Below are positions 35,627-44,691 of a DNA stretch of 64,000 bases, piece after piece. Location: positions 62,001 through 126,000 of the forward strand of contig CAYXVG010000007.1 of the NCBI GenBank assembly GCA_964468205.1, read 5' to 3'. Both the position numbers and the translations under genes were made by a program. The DNA is from CAWELS01 sp964468205 (GTDB lineage: Bacteria > Acidobacteriota > Terriglobia > Bryobacterales > Bryobacteraceae). Under the pieces are notes generated by a model. That model worked only from the letters and a program-made list of their open reading frames with translations. It searched no databases and was not told the origin of the DNA. Numbering within the stretch: position 1 is the first letter of the stretch; the number at the start of each line of letters is the position of its first letter.

Positions 35627-37501
35627 GTGAAAGAAGAGTATCTGGTCGGTGTAGCGGCGATTTTCGTGGTAGGAGTGGCGGCGCAATGGATTGCGTGGAG
35701 GCTGCATCTGCCTTCGATTCTGTTGCTGTTCGGCTGCGGGATTGTGGTGGGACCGGTAACCGGTTGGCTCGATCCCGACGCGTTGTTCGGCCCCGTACTT
35801 ATGCCGTTGGTGTCGCTGTCGGTCGGGGTGATTCTCTTCGAGGGCGGCCTCAGCCTGAGTATCCGCGAACTGCGGCAGATCGGTGGGGTCGTGACACGTC
35901 TGGTAACGGTGGGCGTGTTGGTGACCTGGGCACTGGCGGCAATGGCAGCATATTTAATCCTGCGGTTGGATGGGCAGATGTCGCTGCTGATTGGGGCAAT
36001 TCTGGTGGTAAGCGGCCCGACAGTGATTATCCCGCTGCTCGATCACGTCCGCCCCAAGGGCCAGGTAAGCTCGGTAATCCGCTGGGAAGGAATTCTGAAT
36101 GATCCGGTGGGCGCCTTGCTCGCCGTGGTGGTCTATGAAGCGATCCTGGCAGGGACCCTCGCCGGACGGCCCGGTGAGGCCGGTCAGCAGTATCTTGCGT
36201 CATTGGGGGTTGGGCTGCTGGCCGGGCTGGTGGGGGCGATTGTGATCCTCTTAGTGTTCCGGTATTACCTGCTGCCGGACTACTTACAGAACCCGTTTTC
36301 GCTATCCCTGGTCGTTGCGGTGTTTACCGTCTCCAATCTCTTCCGGGAAGAGTCCGGCCTACTGGCAACAACGGTCATGGGCGTGGCGCTGGCCAACCAG
36401 CGGTGGGTAGAGTTGCGGCATATCGTGGAGTTCAAGGAAACGCTCCGGGTGCTGGTGATTTCGAGCCTCTTCGTTCTGTTAGCGGCGCGTTTGACGCCGG
36501 CGAACATTGGACAGCTCGGATGGGAGGCGGTGGCGTTTCTGCTGGCGCTCGTTTTCATCGTCCGGCCGGCGGCGGTTTGGGTCTCGGCGGTGGGGAGCAA
36601 GCTGAGCCAACAGGAACGCGAGTTCGTCTCCTGGATGGCGCCACGCGGAATCGTGGCCGCCGCGGTGGCGTCGATCTTCGCCGAACGGTTAGCGGAAGCT
36701 GGGGTTGCCGGAGCGGAGAAGCTTGTACCGGTGGTGTTTCTGGTGATCGCCGGAACCGTTGCGCTGTACGGGCTGACAGCCTTCGCGGTGGCGAAACGGC
36801 TGAATCTCGCCGAACCCGAGCCGCAGGGAGTACTCTTCGTCGGAGCGCATGATTGGGCGCGCGAGATGGCCGGTTGCCTCAAAGAAGAAGGGGTAATGGT
36901 GGCGTTGGCCGATAGCAATTACCACAACGTGAAGCAGGCCCGGATGGCGGGCCTGTCGACGTACTTCGGCACAATTCTCTCCGAGCATGTGCTGGAGGGC
37001 GTCAACCTGTATGGCATCGGACGGCTGCTCGCGTTGACCTCGAACGACGAGGCGAACTCCCTAGCCGTCCTGCACTTCGCCGGCATCTTTGGACGCAAGG
37101 AGGTTTACCAGTTGGATCCCGAGGGCGGGCGGGAGGCAACGCGGACGTCGGTGTCGCCGCGTTATCTGAGCGGCCGGACCGCGTTCGGCGAAAAGGTCAC
37201 TCACGCTCATCTGTCAAAGCGTTTCCGCGCAGGGGCAGAACTCCGGCGCTCGAAGATCACCGAGAAGTTCGATTGGAAGGCATGGCGCAAGAAGTATGGC
37301 GAGAATGCGATTCCGCTCTTCGTGGTGACCAAAGAGAAGAAGCTCATGATCCCAACCCCAGGCGCTAAGGCGAAACCGCGGGTCGGCGATGTGGTGATCG
37401 GGTTAGTGGACGTGCCGGAGGAGGATCGGAAAATGTCGGCAGCAAGGTCTGAGACAGAGGGCGCCACCCATCCCGCTGCGCCGGAGGCTGTAGGAGAATA
37501 G
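35627..37501 (+). CDS. CPA1 cation/proton antiporter with C-terminal Rossmann (TrkA-N-like) domain
   Basis: Membrane protein of 624 residues. About 12 helices fill residues 5-410, with the cation-path motifs EGILNDPVGALLA and a later GIVAAAV stretch. Residues 415-520 form a Rossmann-like domain (GVLFVGAHDWAREMAGCLK), similar to the KTN/TrkA-N domain that binds nucleotides and gates transport. A further charged tail of about 100 residues follows. It exchanges Na+ or K+ for protons. GTG start with GGAGAGA upstream. The next gene starts 13 bases after the stop. Confidence 0.9.
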   Translation: MKEEYLVGVAAIFVVGVAAQWIAWRLHLPSILLLFGCGIVVGPVTGWLDPDALFGPVLMPLVSLSVGVILFEGGLSLSIRELRQIGGVVTRLVTVGVLVTWALAAMAAYLILRLDGQMSLLIGAILVVSGPTVIIPLLDHVRPKGQVSSVIRWEGILNDPVGALLAVVVYEAILAGTLAGRPGEAGQQYLASLGVGLLAGLVGAIVILLVFRYYLLPDYLQNPFSLSLVVAVFTVSNLFREESGLLATTVMGVALANQRWVELRHIVEFKETLRVLVISSLFVLLAARLTPANIGQLGWEAVAFLLALVFIVRPAAVWVSAVGSKLSQQEREFVSWMAPRGIVAAAVASIFAERLAEAGVAGAEKLVPVVFLVIAGTVALYGLTAFAVAKRLNLAEPEPQGVLFVGAHDWAREMAGCLKEEGVMVALADSNYHNVKQARMAGLSTYFGTILSEHVLEGVNLYGIGRLLALTSNDEANSLAVLHFAGIFGRKEVYQLDPEGGREATRTSVSPRYLSGRTAFGEKVTHAHLSKRFRAGAELRRSKITEKFDWKAWRKKYGENAIPLFVVTKEKKLMIPTPGAKAKPRVGDVVIGLVDVPEEDRKMSAARSETEGATHPAAPEAVGE

Positions 37502-37514
37502 AAACATAGCCACC

Positions 37515-40500
37515 ATGAACTTCACGCGTGTTCTGTTTGCAGTGGTTGCGGCGGCTGGGCTGGGAGTCTTTGTTCATGCCGCAGCCGATTCGGAAAAAGT
37601 TGCTGCGGAAGAGTTGGCCAGAGTCCGCAACCTGGCGAAAGCATATTATGAGAACCCGACCCAGAAACAGGAAGCGGTGGCGGAATTCGCCAAAGCCGTG
37701 AAGCTGGCTCCGGAGTCGCTGATTGACCGGCTTAACTACGGCCTCGCGCTCCTGCGGGCCGGAGATACGGACAACGGGCTCAAACAGCTTCGTGCGGTCC
37801 AGGAGAAGGATCCGTCAATACCGCATACCTGGTTCAACCTCGGCATCGAGTACAAGAAGCTCGGCAACTTCGAGGAGGCCACCGAGCAACTCGAACAGAT
37901 GGCGCGGCTGGTTCCAGAAGAACCTGTCACTCAATACAACCTCGGCGTCCTTTACAAGCGCGCCGGGCGCGAGGAGGCAGCGATCAAGAAGTTTCAGATT
38001 GCCGCCCAACTCGACCCCAGCCTGGCGGCTCCTCACTTCCAGCTCTTTAACTCCTACCGGACAAGCGGGCGCAAGGAAGAAGCCGAGCGCGAACTCGAAT
38101 TGTTCAAGCAGATCAAGGAAGACCAGAAAGGCGACGTCATCGGCGAGGACATGAATTGGTGCTTCTTCTCCGAGGTGTACGAGGTAATTGAGCCGCGCGA
38201 GGCCGGCGCCACTCCGGAGCCGGTTCAACTGAGCGTGACTCCGCTGGAAGGGGAAGTGGAACCGAAGTCGGCCGGAATGACAGTGCTGGACGTGAACCAG
38301 GATGGCAAGCCGGACCTGGTGGTGTGGTCTGAGAACGGGATTCGCCTGTACGCCGATGGAGTCAAACCTAGAGAAGATTCCGGACTCGAAGTGGCGGGGG
38401 CGGTGACCTCGGCGGCGCCGGGCGATTTCGATAACGACGGCACAGCAGACCTGGCGGTGACAACGGCAGCCGGGACGGTTTTGTTCCGGAACGAAGCCGG
38501 CCGTTTCGTGAAAACGAACGTCGAGTTTCCCCGGCGCCGCTTTGAAAAGGCGGTGTGGCTGGACTACGACCATGACAACGATATTGATTTGTTCCTGCTG
38601 GGCGCAAAGCCGGCGCTGATGCGCAACGAAGGCGCGGCAGGCTTCGCCGAACGCACTGAGGATTTCCCGTTCGCCAATGCCCATGCGATCGACGCCGTGG
38701 CGTTTCGCGTGGAACCAGACACGAAGATGTATGACCTCGTTGTTTCCCATGCCGACGGATCGGGCGCCTGGTACGTGGACCGCCTCGCCGGAAAGTACAC
38801 GGTTCGATCGCTCTTCGAGATGCCGGCGGGAGCCCGCGGCCTGCGGGCGGTGGACTTCGACAACGATAGCCGGTTCGACGTCGCCTTCTCCGCCGGGGGA
38901 GAATCCAAAATTCTCCGTAACCTGGGCGGGAAGCTCTCGCCAGTGACCGTGCCCGCGAGGGGAGCGCCCGTGTTCGCGGACCTTGACAATCGCGGCTACG
39001 AAGATATGATCGCGGGCGGGGTGGTGTACCGAAACCTCGGAGAGGGCAACTTCACTGGCGGAGACAGCCCGCCGGCGCTCCGGGAGGCTAACGGCGCGCG
39101 CGGCGGGGCGGCTGCGGATTTCAATGGCGACCAGAAAGTGGATTTGGTTCTAATCGGTGACGATGGCGTAGTGCGTCTATTCGAGAACCAGTCGGGAGCG
39201 ACAAATCGCTGGCTCCGGGTGGCGCTCACCGGTCGCAAGGCTCCCAAGCTGGCGCCCGGCTCCGAAGTAGAGGTGAAAAGGGGCCTTCGGTACCAGAAAA
39301 AGGAATACCGCGGTTTCCCGCTGCTCTTCGGCCTGGGGCAGTCAACGCAGGTTGACACGGTCCGAATCACTTGGTCAAACGGCCTGATTCAGAACACGAC
39401 CGAACAGCCGTCAAACCAGGCCGTGACCTATGAGGAGGAAGAGCGGCTGAGCGGCTCGTGTCCAATGATCTGGACTTGGAACGGCCGTGGATTTGAATTC
39501 ATCAGCGACGTCCTCGGGGTTGGGCCGCTTGGGGTGCGCATCGGCGAGAACGAGTTCTTCCCTGCCGACCACGACGAGTATGTGCAGTTGCCGGAGGGCT
39601 CGCTCGCCCAACAGGACGGCCAGTTCGAAGTCCGGATGACCCAGGAACTAGCGGAAGTCGTCTACATGGACGAGGTGAAGCTGCTTGCCGTGGACCACCC
39701 AAAAGAGATCGAGGTCTTCACGAATGAGCAATTCTCAGTGCCCCCCCCGGAATTCAAGCTGTGGGGCGTCAGTGAGCGAGTTCATCCTCGTCGGGCCGTC
39801 GACGCAAAGGGCCAGGAAGTGCGGGCGAGGCTGGCCGCCAAGGACGGACTGTACGTGGATGGTTTCGAGCGGGCGGAACGGCGCGGCGTGGCGCGGATGC
39901 ACGCGCTCGAGCTGGACTTCGGCCACGGACCGGCTCCCGCAAATGACGCCGTGCTGGTGCTCAGCGGCTGGGTAGATTGGGCTGACGGCAGCACATACCT
40001 GGGCAACTCGCAGGAGAATCCGCACGGATTAGTGATACCGTACTTACAGGTAAAGAATTCGCTAGGGGAATGGGAAACCGTGGTTGACCAGATGGGGATC
40101 CCCGCGGGGCTGCCAAAGACTGTGGTGGTGGATTTGCAAGGGAAATTCCTCTCCGATAGTCGACAGGTACGCATCGTCACCAACATGTGCCTGTTCTGGG
40201 ACGAGATCTTCCTGGCTCTGAACGCAACGGAACCGGAGGCGCGGGTAACGGTTCTGCGCAGCGAGCAGGCAGACGTCCGGTTCCGCGGCTTCTCCCGCAT
40301 TAAGGTGGATCCGGCCGGAGTGCAGCCGCAGTCGTTTTTCTATGACCGGCCCGAACCGGCGGCGATGTGGAACCAGACGCCCGGCATGTATACGCGCTAT
40401 GGAGATGTGACGGGATTACTGGCGGCGGCGGACGACCGGTTTGTGGTCTATGGGGCTGGAGACGAGGTCCGGCTGCGGTTCGATTCGACCGCGCTACCGC

Positions 40501-40733
40501 CCCTCGAGAATGGTTGGATGCGGACGTTCGTGCTCGGGGTCGATGGCTGGGAAAAGGACCAAGACCCCAATACGATCACGTCGCAAAGCGTCGAACCGCT
40601 GCCGTTTCACGGGATGAGCCGGTATCCGTATCCGGCAGATGAGAGCCATCCCGATCCGGAGTACACGGCTGAGTACAACACGCGGCCGGCCCGCCAGCTT
40701 CTCAAGCCATTGGCTCGAGCCGCAAAGCCGTAA
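37515..40733 (+). CDS. Secreted TPR, FG-GAP/VCBS and ASPIC repeat protein
   Basis: Large exported protein of 1072 residues. A signal peptide (about 1-23) is followed by TPRs (35-210), then a beta-propeller with FG-GAP/VCBS calcium loops such as DVNQDGKPDLVVW and DFDNDGTADLAV (to about 575), and an ASPIC/UnbV-like segment (580-640). The remaining 430 residues start at SCPMIWTWNGRGFEFISDVLG and have no recognised family; they look beta-rich and carry conserved Trp and Gly. It probably acts at the cell surface as a binding scaffold. The five-heme cytochrome follows 58 bases later and also has TPRs. Confidence 0.85.
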   Translation: MNFTRVLFAVVAAAGLGVFVHAAADSEKVAAEELARVRNLAKAYYENPTQKQEAVAEFAKAVKLAPESLIDRLNYGLALLRAGDTDNGLKQLRAVQEKDPSIPHTWFNLGIEYKKLGNFEEATEQLEQMARLVPEEPVTQYNLGVLYKRAGREEAAIKKFQIAAQLDPSLAAPHFQLFNSYRTSGRKEEAERELELFKQIKEDQKGDVIGEDMNWCFFSEVYEVIEPREAGATPEPVQLSVTPLEGEVEPKSAGMTVLDVNQDGKPDLVVWSENGIRLYADGVKPREDSGLEVAGAVTSAAPGDFDNDGTADLAVTTAAGTVLFRNEAGRFVKTNVEFPRRRFEKAVWLDYDHDNDIDLFLLGAKPALMRNEGAAGFAERTEDFPFANAHAIDAVAFRVEPDTKMYDLVVSHADGSGAWYVDRLAGKYTVRSLFEMPAGARGLRAVDFDNDSRFDVAFSAGGESKILRNLGGKLSPVTVPARGAPVFADLDNRGYEDMIAGGVVYRNLGEGNFTGGDSPPALREANGARGGAAADFNGDQKVDLVLIGDDGVVRLFENQSGATNRWLRVALTGRKAPKLAPGSEVEVKRGLRYQKKEYRGFPLLFGLGQSTQVDTVRITWSNGLIQNTTEQPSNQAVTYEEEERLSGSCPMIWTWNGRGFEFISDVLGVGPLGVRIGENEFFPADHDEYVQLPEGSLAQQDGQFEVRMTQELAEVVYMDEVKLLAVDHPKEIEVFTNEQFSVPPPEFKLWGVSERVHPRRAVDAKGQEVRARLAAKDGLYVDGFERAERRGVARMHALELDFGHGPAPANDAVLVLSGWVDWADGSTYLGNSQENPHGLVIPYLQVKNSLGEWETVVDQMGIPAGLPKTVVVDLQGKFLSDSRQVRIVTNMCLFWDEIFLALNATEPEARVTVLRSEQADVRFRGFSRIKVDPAGVQPQSFFYDRPEPAAMWNQTPGMYTRYGDVTGLLAAADDRFVVYGAGDEVRLRFDSTALPPLENGWMRTFVLGVDGWEKDQDPNTITSQSVEPLPFHGMSRYPYPADESHPDPEYTAEYNTRPARQLLKPLARAAKP

Positions 40734-40791
40734 CGAAGCATTGGTCAGCACGAATAGCGGATTGTGCTGGTAAGGTAAGCCTGAGGGGTTT

Positions 40792-43509
40792 ATGAAGCGC
40801 TGGGTTGGCTGGGCGGCGTTACTTCTAGGTGCGAATACTATCTATCTCGCGGTCACCGCGGCGCCGACGGTCTTCTACATGGCCAACGTGCTGGCGCACA
40901 TACTCATCGGGACGGCGTTGGCAGCGGGTGTGGGGTGGCTCGTCTGGAGAAGTGGCGAGTTCCGGGAGCAGTTAAGCAAAGCTGCGCTGGGGTTGCTGGG
41001 TACATCGGTCGTCTGCGGACTCTATCTCGCGATATTTGGAAATGTGCGAGGCAACGCTTGGGCGCTGTGGGGACACATCGGATTCGGCGTATCCGGCGTA
41101 TTCTGGTTGACGGTTCGTTTGCGGAAGCGATTCCGGGCAGCGCCGGTTCTGGCCGGGTTAGCCGTCGCCGGGGTAATGGGCTGGGGCGTCTTGAATGGCG
41201 GCGGTGAACTCGAAGCGGAGGTCCGGAATCCGGAGTGGCCGCCGGCTTCAATGGATCAAGAAGGGGACGGTCCGGACGGACCCTTCTGGCCGTCGTCAGT
41301 GAAAACAAGCACTGGCGGACCCATCCCTTCGGACTTCTTTCTCAGTTCCGAGAAATGCGGCCAGTGCCACGAAGAGATCTTTGATCAGTGGAAGTCCTCC
41401 GCTCACCACTTCGCGTCCTTTAATAATCAGTTCTACCGGAAGTCGATCGAGCACATGCAGGAGGTAACTGGGTCGACCCAGTCATCGAAGTGGTGCGCCG
41501 GATGCCATGACCACGCGGTACTGTTTTCCGGCAAATGGGAGCAACCAATCGCCGGACAAATGGATACCCCTGAGGCGCAGGCCGGGCTCGGATGCATCTC
41601 TTGTCACTCGATTGTTCATGTGGAGGGCACTATGGGCAACGGAGGCTTCACAATCGAGTACCCGGAGATTCATGAACTCGCCGCAAGCGAGAATCCTGTG
41701 ATCGAGCGCCTCGTCGACTATCTCACCTATATGGAGCCAGAGCCGCACCGGCGAACCTTCCTGAAGCCATTCATGAGTTCGAGCGAGTTCTGTTCAGCGT
41801 GCCACAAGGTGCACCTGGATCAACCGGTGAACAACTACCGTTGGCTGCGGGGATTCAACAGCTATGACAACTGGCAGGCAAGCGGCGTCTCAGGCCAGGG
41901 CGCGCGTTCCTTTTACTATCCCGCGGAGCCGCTTGGGTGCGCCGACTGCCATATGCCTCTGGTACCGGCGAAAGACCCGTCCGCCCGAAACGGCATGGTT
42001 CATTCGCACCGCTTTCCCGGTGCGAATACGGCCCTCGCCCACGTGAATCAAGACACCAAACAGATGGAGATAACCCAGGAATTTCTGAAGTCGGGATTCA
42101 TCAAAGTGGATATCTTCGCGGCATCGCCAGTGGAAGACGAAGGCCTGCAGATGGTGCGCCGGAGCGGTGAGGGAATCGAGGCGATGACGACGTTCGCCGT
42201 GGGTGAAGAGGCGCAACAGCCGCAGCAAATCACGATTCGTGAAGTCGGCAACGTAACGGCGCCTCTCGGCAAGTCCGGCCCGGTTTTTCAGCCGGGAGAC
42301 GCTCTGCGGGTGGACGTGGTGGTACGGACACTGCGGATCGGACACTTCTTCCCTTCCGGTACGGTCGACTCGTTTGACGTGTGGATCGAATTAACCGGTG
42401 AGGACGGCGCGGGCAGACCGGTGTTCCGGAGCGGTCACCTGCAAGAGGACGGCGCTGTAGACCCAGGCGCGCACTTCTACCGGAGTTTCATGCTCGACGG
42501 CGCGGGAAACGAAATCAACAAACGCAATGCGTGGCAGGCGCGTAGCGTCCTTTACGCCCGGCTGATTCCGCCTGGTGCGGCCGACGTGGTCCGCTACCGG
42601 CTACGAATTCCAGAGGATGCTCAGGGCCCGATCACATTGAAGGCGCGGCTACTCCACCGGAAGTTCACGCATTACTACACTCAGTATTCTTATGCCGGGA
42701 AACCCCTCAACGAGGACGCGAACGTTCATCATGACAGTCGTGAGTGGTCATTCTCGGCGGACAATATTCCGGGAAACGTGGCCGGAAAGATCAAGGACCG
42801 GATTCCCGATCTTCCAATCACAAGCCTGGCGGAAGACGAAGTACACCTCGAGTTCGGACCACCCGGGAAACAGAGAGAGTGGCGGCAGGTCGTCGAGGCC
42901 GGGGACTGGGTACGCTGGAATGATTGGGGCATCGGAATGCTGCTGCAAGGCGACTTGAAGGGCGCCGAGTTCGCTTTCCGCAAGGCGGCCAAAGCGGACC
43001 CATCGCGGGCGGACGGCTGGCTGAACGTCGCGCGCGCGCTCATCCAGGAAGGCGAAATCGAACAGGCGAAACCGTTCCTCGCGAAGGCCAAGGAACTGGG
43101 ACCGGATTTCGCGCGCGTCGACTTCTTTCAAGCGATGGCGCATAAGGCGGAGGGTGATTACGAGTCCGCGCTCGTATCGCTCGAACATGTGCGGCGGAGT
43201 TATCCGAGGGACCGGGTGGCGCTGAACCAGATCGGCGTGGTGCGCTTCCGGCTGCGGGACTACGAGGGCGCCGTGAAGGCTCTGCGAGAGGTGCTGGCGA
43301 TCGATCCGGAAGACCTGCAGGCGCACTATACACTGATGCTGGCCTACCGCGGGCTGGGCGACCGCGACGCCGCCGCGCGTTCCCAGGAGTTGTTCATGCG
43401 GTTCAAGGCGGACGAAAGTTCACAGCGCCTGACAGCCCGGATGCGCCGGTTGAGTCCGGAAGCCAACAACGAGCGGCAGCCGATTCACGAGCACGTGAGC
43501 GCGGAGTAG
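40792..43509 (+). CDS. Five-heme c-type cytochrome with C-terminal TPR domain
   Basis: Protein of 905 residues. The first 125 residues hold four hydrophobic helices. Five CxxCH heme sites follow: Cys189-His193, Cys235-His239, Cys268-His272, Cys334-His338 and Cys383-His387, placing the heme domain outside the membrane. A beta-rich region (440-690) and four or five TPRs (705-890) complete the protein. The heme spacing is like the cytochrome c554 group. A membrane-bound electron carrier or oxidoreductase is likely; the redox partner is unknown. It pairs with the upstream TPR/FG-GAP gene. Confidence 0.87.
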   Translation: MKRWVGWAALLLGANTIYLAVTAAPTVFYMANVLAHILIGTALAAGVGWLVWRSGEFREQLSKAALGLLGTSVVCGLYLAIFGNVRGNAWALWGHIGFGVSGVFWLTVRLRKRFRAAPVLAGLAVAGVMGWGVLNGGGELEAEVRNPEWPPASMDQEGDGPDGPFWPSSVKTSTGGPIPSDFFLSSEKCGQCHEEIFDQWKSSAHHFASFNNQFYRKSIEHMQEVTGSTQSSKWCAGCHDHAVLFSGKWEQPIAGQMDTPEAQAGLGCISCHSIVHVEGTMGNGGFTIEYPEIHELAASENPVIERLVDYLTYMEPEPHRRTFLKPFMSSSEFCSACHKVHLDQPVNNYRWLRGFNSYDNWQASGVSGQGARSFYYPAEPLGCADCHMPLVPAKDPSARNGMVHSHRFPGANTALAHVNQDTKQMEITQEFLKSGFIKVDIFAASPVEDEGLQMVRRSGEGIEAMTTFAVGEEAQQPQQITIREVGNVTAPLGKSGPVFQPGDALRVDVVVRTLRIGHFFPSGTVDSFDVWIELTGEDGAGRPVFRSGHLQEDGAVDPGAHFYRSFMLDGAGNEINKRNAWQARSVLYARLIPPGAADVVRYRLRIPEDAQGPITLKARLLHRKFTHYYTQYSYAGKPLNEDANVHHDSREWSFSADNIPGNVAGKIKDRIPDLPITSLAEDEVHLEFGPPGKQREWRQVVEAGDWVRWNDWGIGMLLQGDLKGAEFAFRKAAKADPSRADGWLNVARALIQEGEIEQAKPFLAKAKELGPDFARVDFFQAMAHKAEGDYESALVSLEHVRRSYPRDRVALNQIGVVRFRLRDYEGAVKALREVLAIDPEDLQAHYTLMLAYRGLGDRDAAARSQELFMRFKADESSQRLTARMRRLSPEANNERQPIHEHVSAE

Positions 43510-43593
43510 GGGGCACATTGAAGACTCTCCACGCGGCGAAAGCACGCCTTGGTGCAGTTTTGGACATTCCCACCTGCGTAAGGTAGCCCCCTA
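43507..43593. repeat. Inverted TAGGGGGC pair between convergent genes
   Basis: TAGGGGGC (43507-43514, including the cytochrome stop) and GCCCCCTA (43586-43593) are perfect complements 71 bases apart. The related hexamer AAGACT and its complement AGTCTT lie near both. The 150-base gap separates convergent genes and may hold a bidirectional terminator or a small mobile remnant. No target duplication or transposase was seen. Confidence 0.3.
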
Positions 43594-43659
43594 AGATAGT
43601 CTTGAGTGTTCCCGCTTGCACGAGGCTGCGCTGTGGGGCGGCTTTGAGTCTCTCCTCGT

Positions 43660-44160
43660 TCATTCGGGTAGCGGCTCGAAGATTCCTGCCTCGCGGTTTT
43701 TGCGGACCCGGTCATGCGGGAAGTAACGGCCGTTCATGGCGATGTAGACGCCGGGCGGGAGAGTCTGCACAAAAGCGAGCGCGCTGCCGAGGTTGAAGAG
43801 CCCGTCGGAGGATCCGAACATGTAGGGGATCATGGCGCCGGTGAGGACAATGGTCTTACCGGAGATGTGCTCCGCGAGGTAGCGGGCCGTTTCCACCATT
43901 GTGTCCGTGCCATGGGTGATGACGATGCGGGATGTGGGAGCACGGCCGCACTGGTCGGCGATGACGGCGCGGTCCTCGTCGCGGAGTTCGAGGCTATCCA
44001 CCATCATTAGCGTGCGGTACTCGACGCTGCACTTCGACCGTCCCTTGGCGAGCATCTCGGGCAGGTGGGAATCTTTGAAATAGAGTTCGCCGGTGAGTTC
44101 GTTGTATTCTTTGTCGAAAGTCCCGCCGGTAATGAGGATGCGGATCTTCTCTTCGGGCAT
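43660..44160 (-). CDS. Single-domain asparaginase-like protein
   Basis: Protein of 166 residues corresponding only to the N-terminal domain of L-asparaginase. The first catalytic threonine is in LITGGTFDKEYNE and the second motif reads THGTDTMVETA with the HGTDT core, so both halves of the active site that come from this domain are present, along with the VLTGAMIP strand. The C-terminal dimer-contributing domain is absent. Small asparaginase-like proteins of this size exist in other bacteria, so it is not necessarily truncated. Start ATG 44160 (MPEEKIR) is chosen by alignment. Confidence 0.8.
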   Translation of the reverse strand: MPEEKIRILITGGTFDKEYNELTGELYFKDSHLPEMLAKGRSKCSVEYRTLMMVDSLELRDEDRAVIADQCGRAPTSRIVITHGTDTMVETARYLAEHISGKTIVLTGAMIPYMFGSSDGLFNLGSALAFVQTLPPGVYIAMNGRYFPHDRVRKNREAGIFEPLPE

Positions 44161-44241
44161 GGCTGAGTACAGGATCGCATGGAAGCAGACGGCCGATTCA
44201 ACAGGCGGATGGAACGGATTGGAGCAGATCCACAATGCCCG

Positions 44242-44586
44242 TTATTGCCTGAGAGCGGCGATAGCGGCGTCCACCGAGTCATCAAGCTTCAGGAGTTGCA
44301 GGACATTTGTGATACGGAAGATCTTGACAATTTCTTCCCGGGTTCCGGCGAGCCGGAATGCGCCGCTGGCGTCGTTGGTCTTCGCGACCGCGCTGACGAG
44401 GATGCCGATACCGGCGCTGTCAACATACTCCACTTTCGTCATATCCATCACGATCTTCTTCTCGCCGCGATCGAGGAGGCCGTCAATGGCGCGCCGGACG
44501 CTCATTCCCTCGCTTCCGAGGACGAGACGCCCATCGAGTTCGAGGGCGGTGATGTCCGGTTCGATGGGTTTCTGTTGGATATTCAC
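44242..44586 (-). CDS. STAS domain protein, anti-sigma factor antagonist type
   Basis: Cytoplasmic protein of 114 residues with a STAS fold. The phosphorylatable serine lies in VEYVDSAGIGILVSA, the DSAG pattern of SpoIIAA/RsbV. Such proteins bind anti-sigma factors when dephosphorylated and release the sigma factor. No kinase or sigma gene is nearby. The GTG at 44586 has GGGAGGA close upstream; the frame is open further but without a site. Confidence 0.9.
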   Translation of the reverse strand: MNIQQKPIEPDITALELDGRLVLGSEGMSVRRAIDGLLDRGEKKIVMDMTKVEYVDSAGIGILVSAVAKTNDASGAFRLAGTREEIVKIFRITNVLQLLKLDDSVDAAIAALRQ

Positions 44587-44691
44587 GAGTCCTCCCGGAT
44601 AATGGAGTAGGATAGCTAAGTCTGGGAGATTGCGCAAGCGGACCAGGGAAAAGGTACATTCCTTGTAAGTTATAGGTTACACTGGGTTTAA

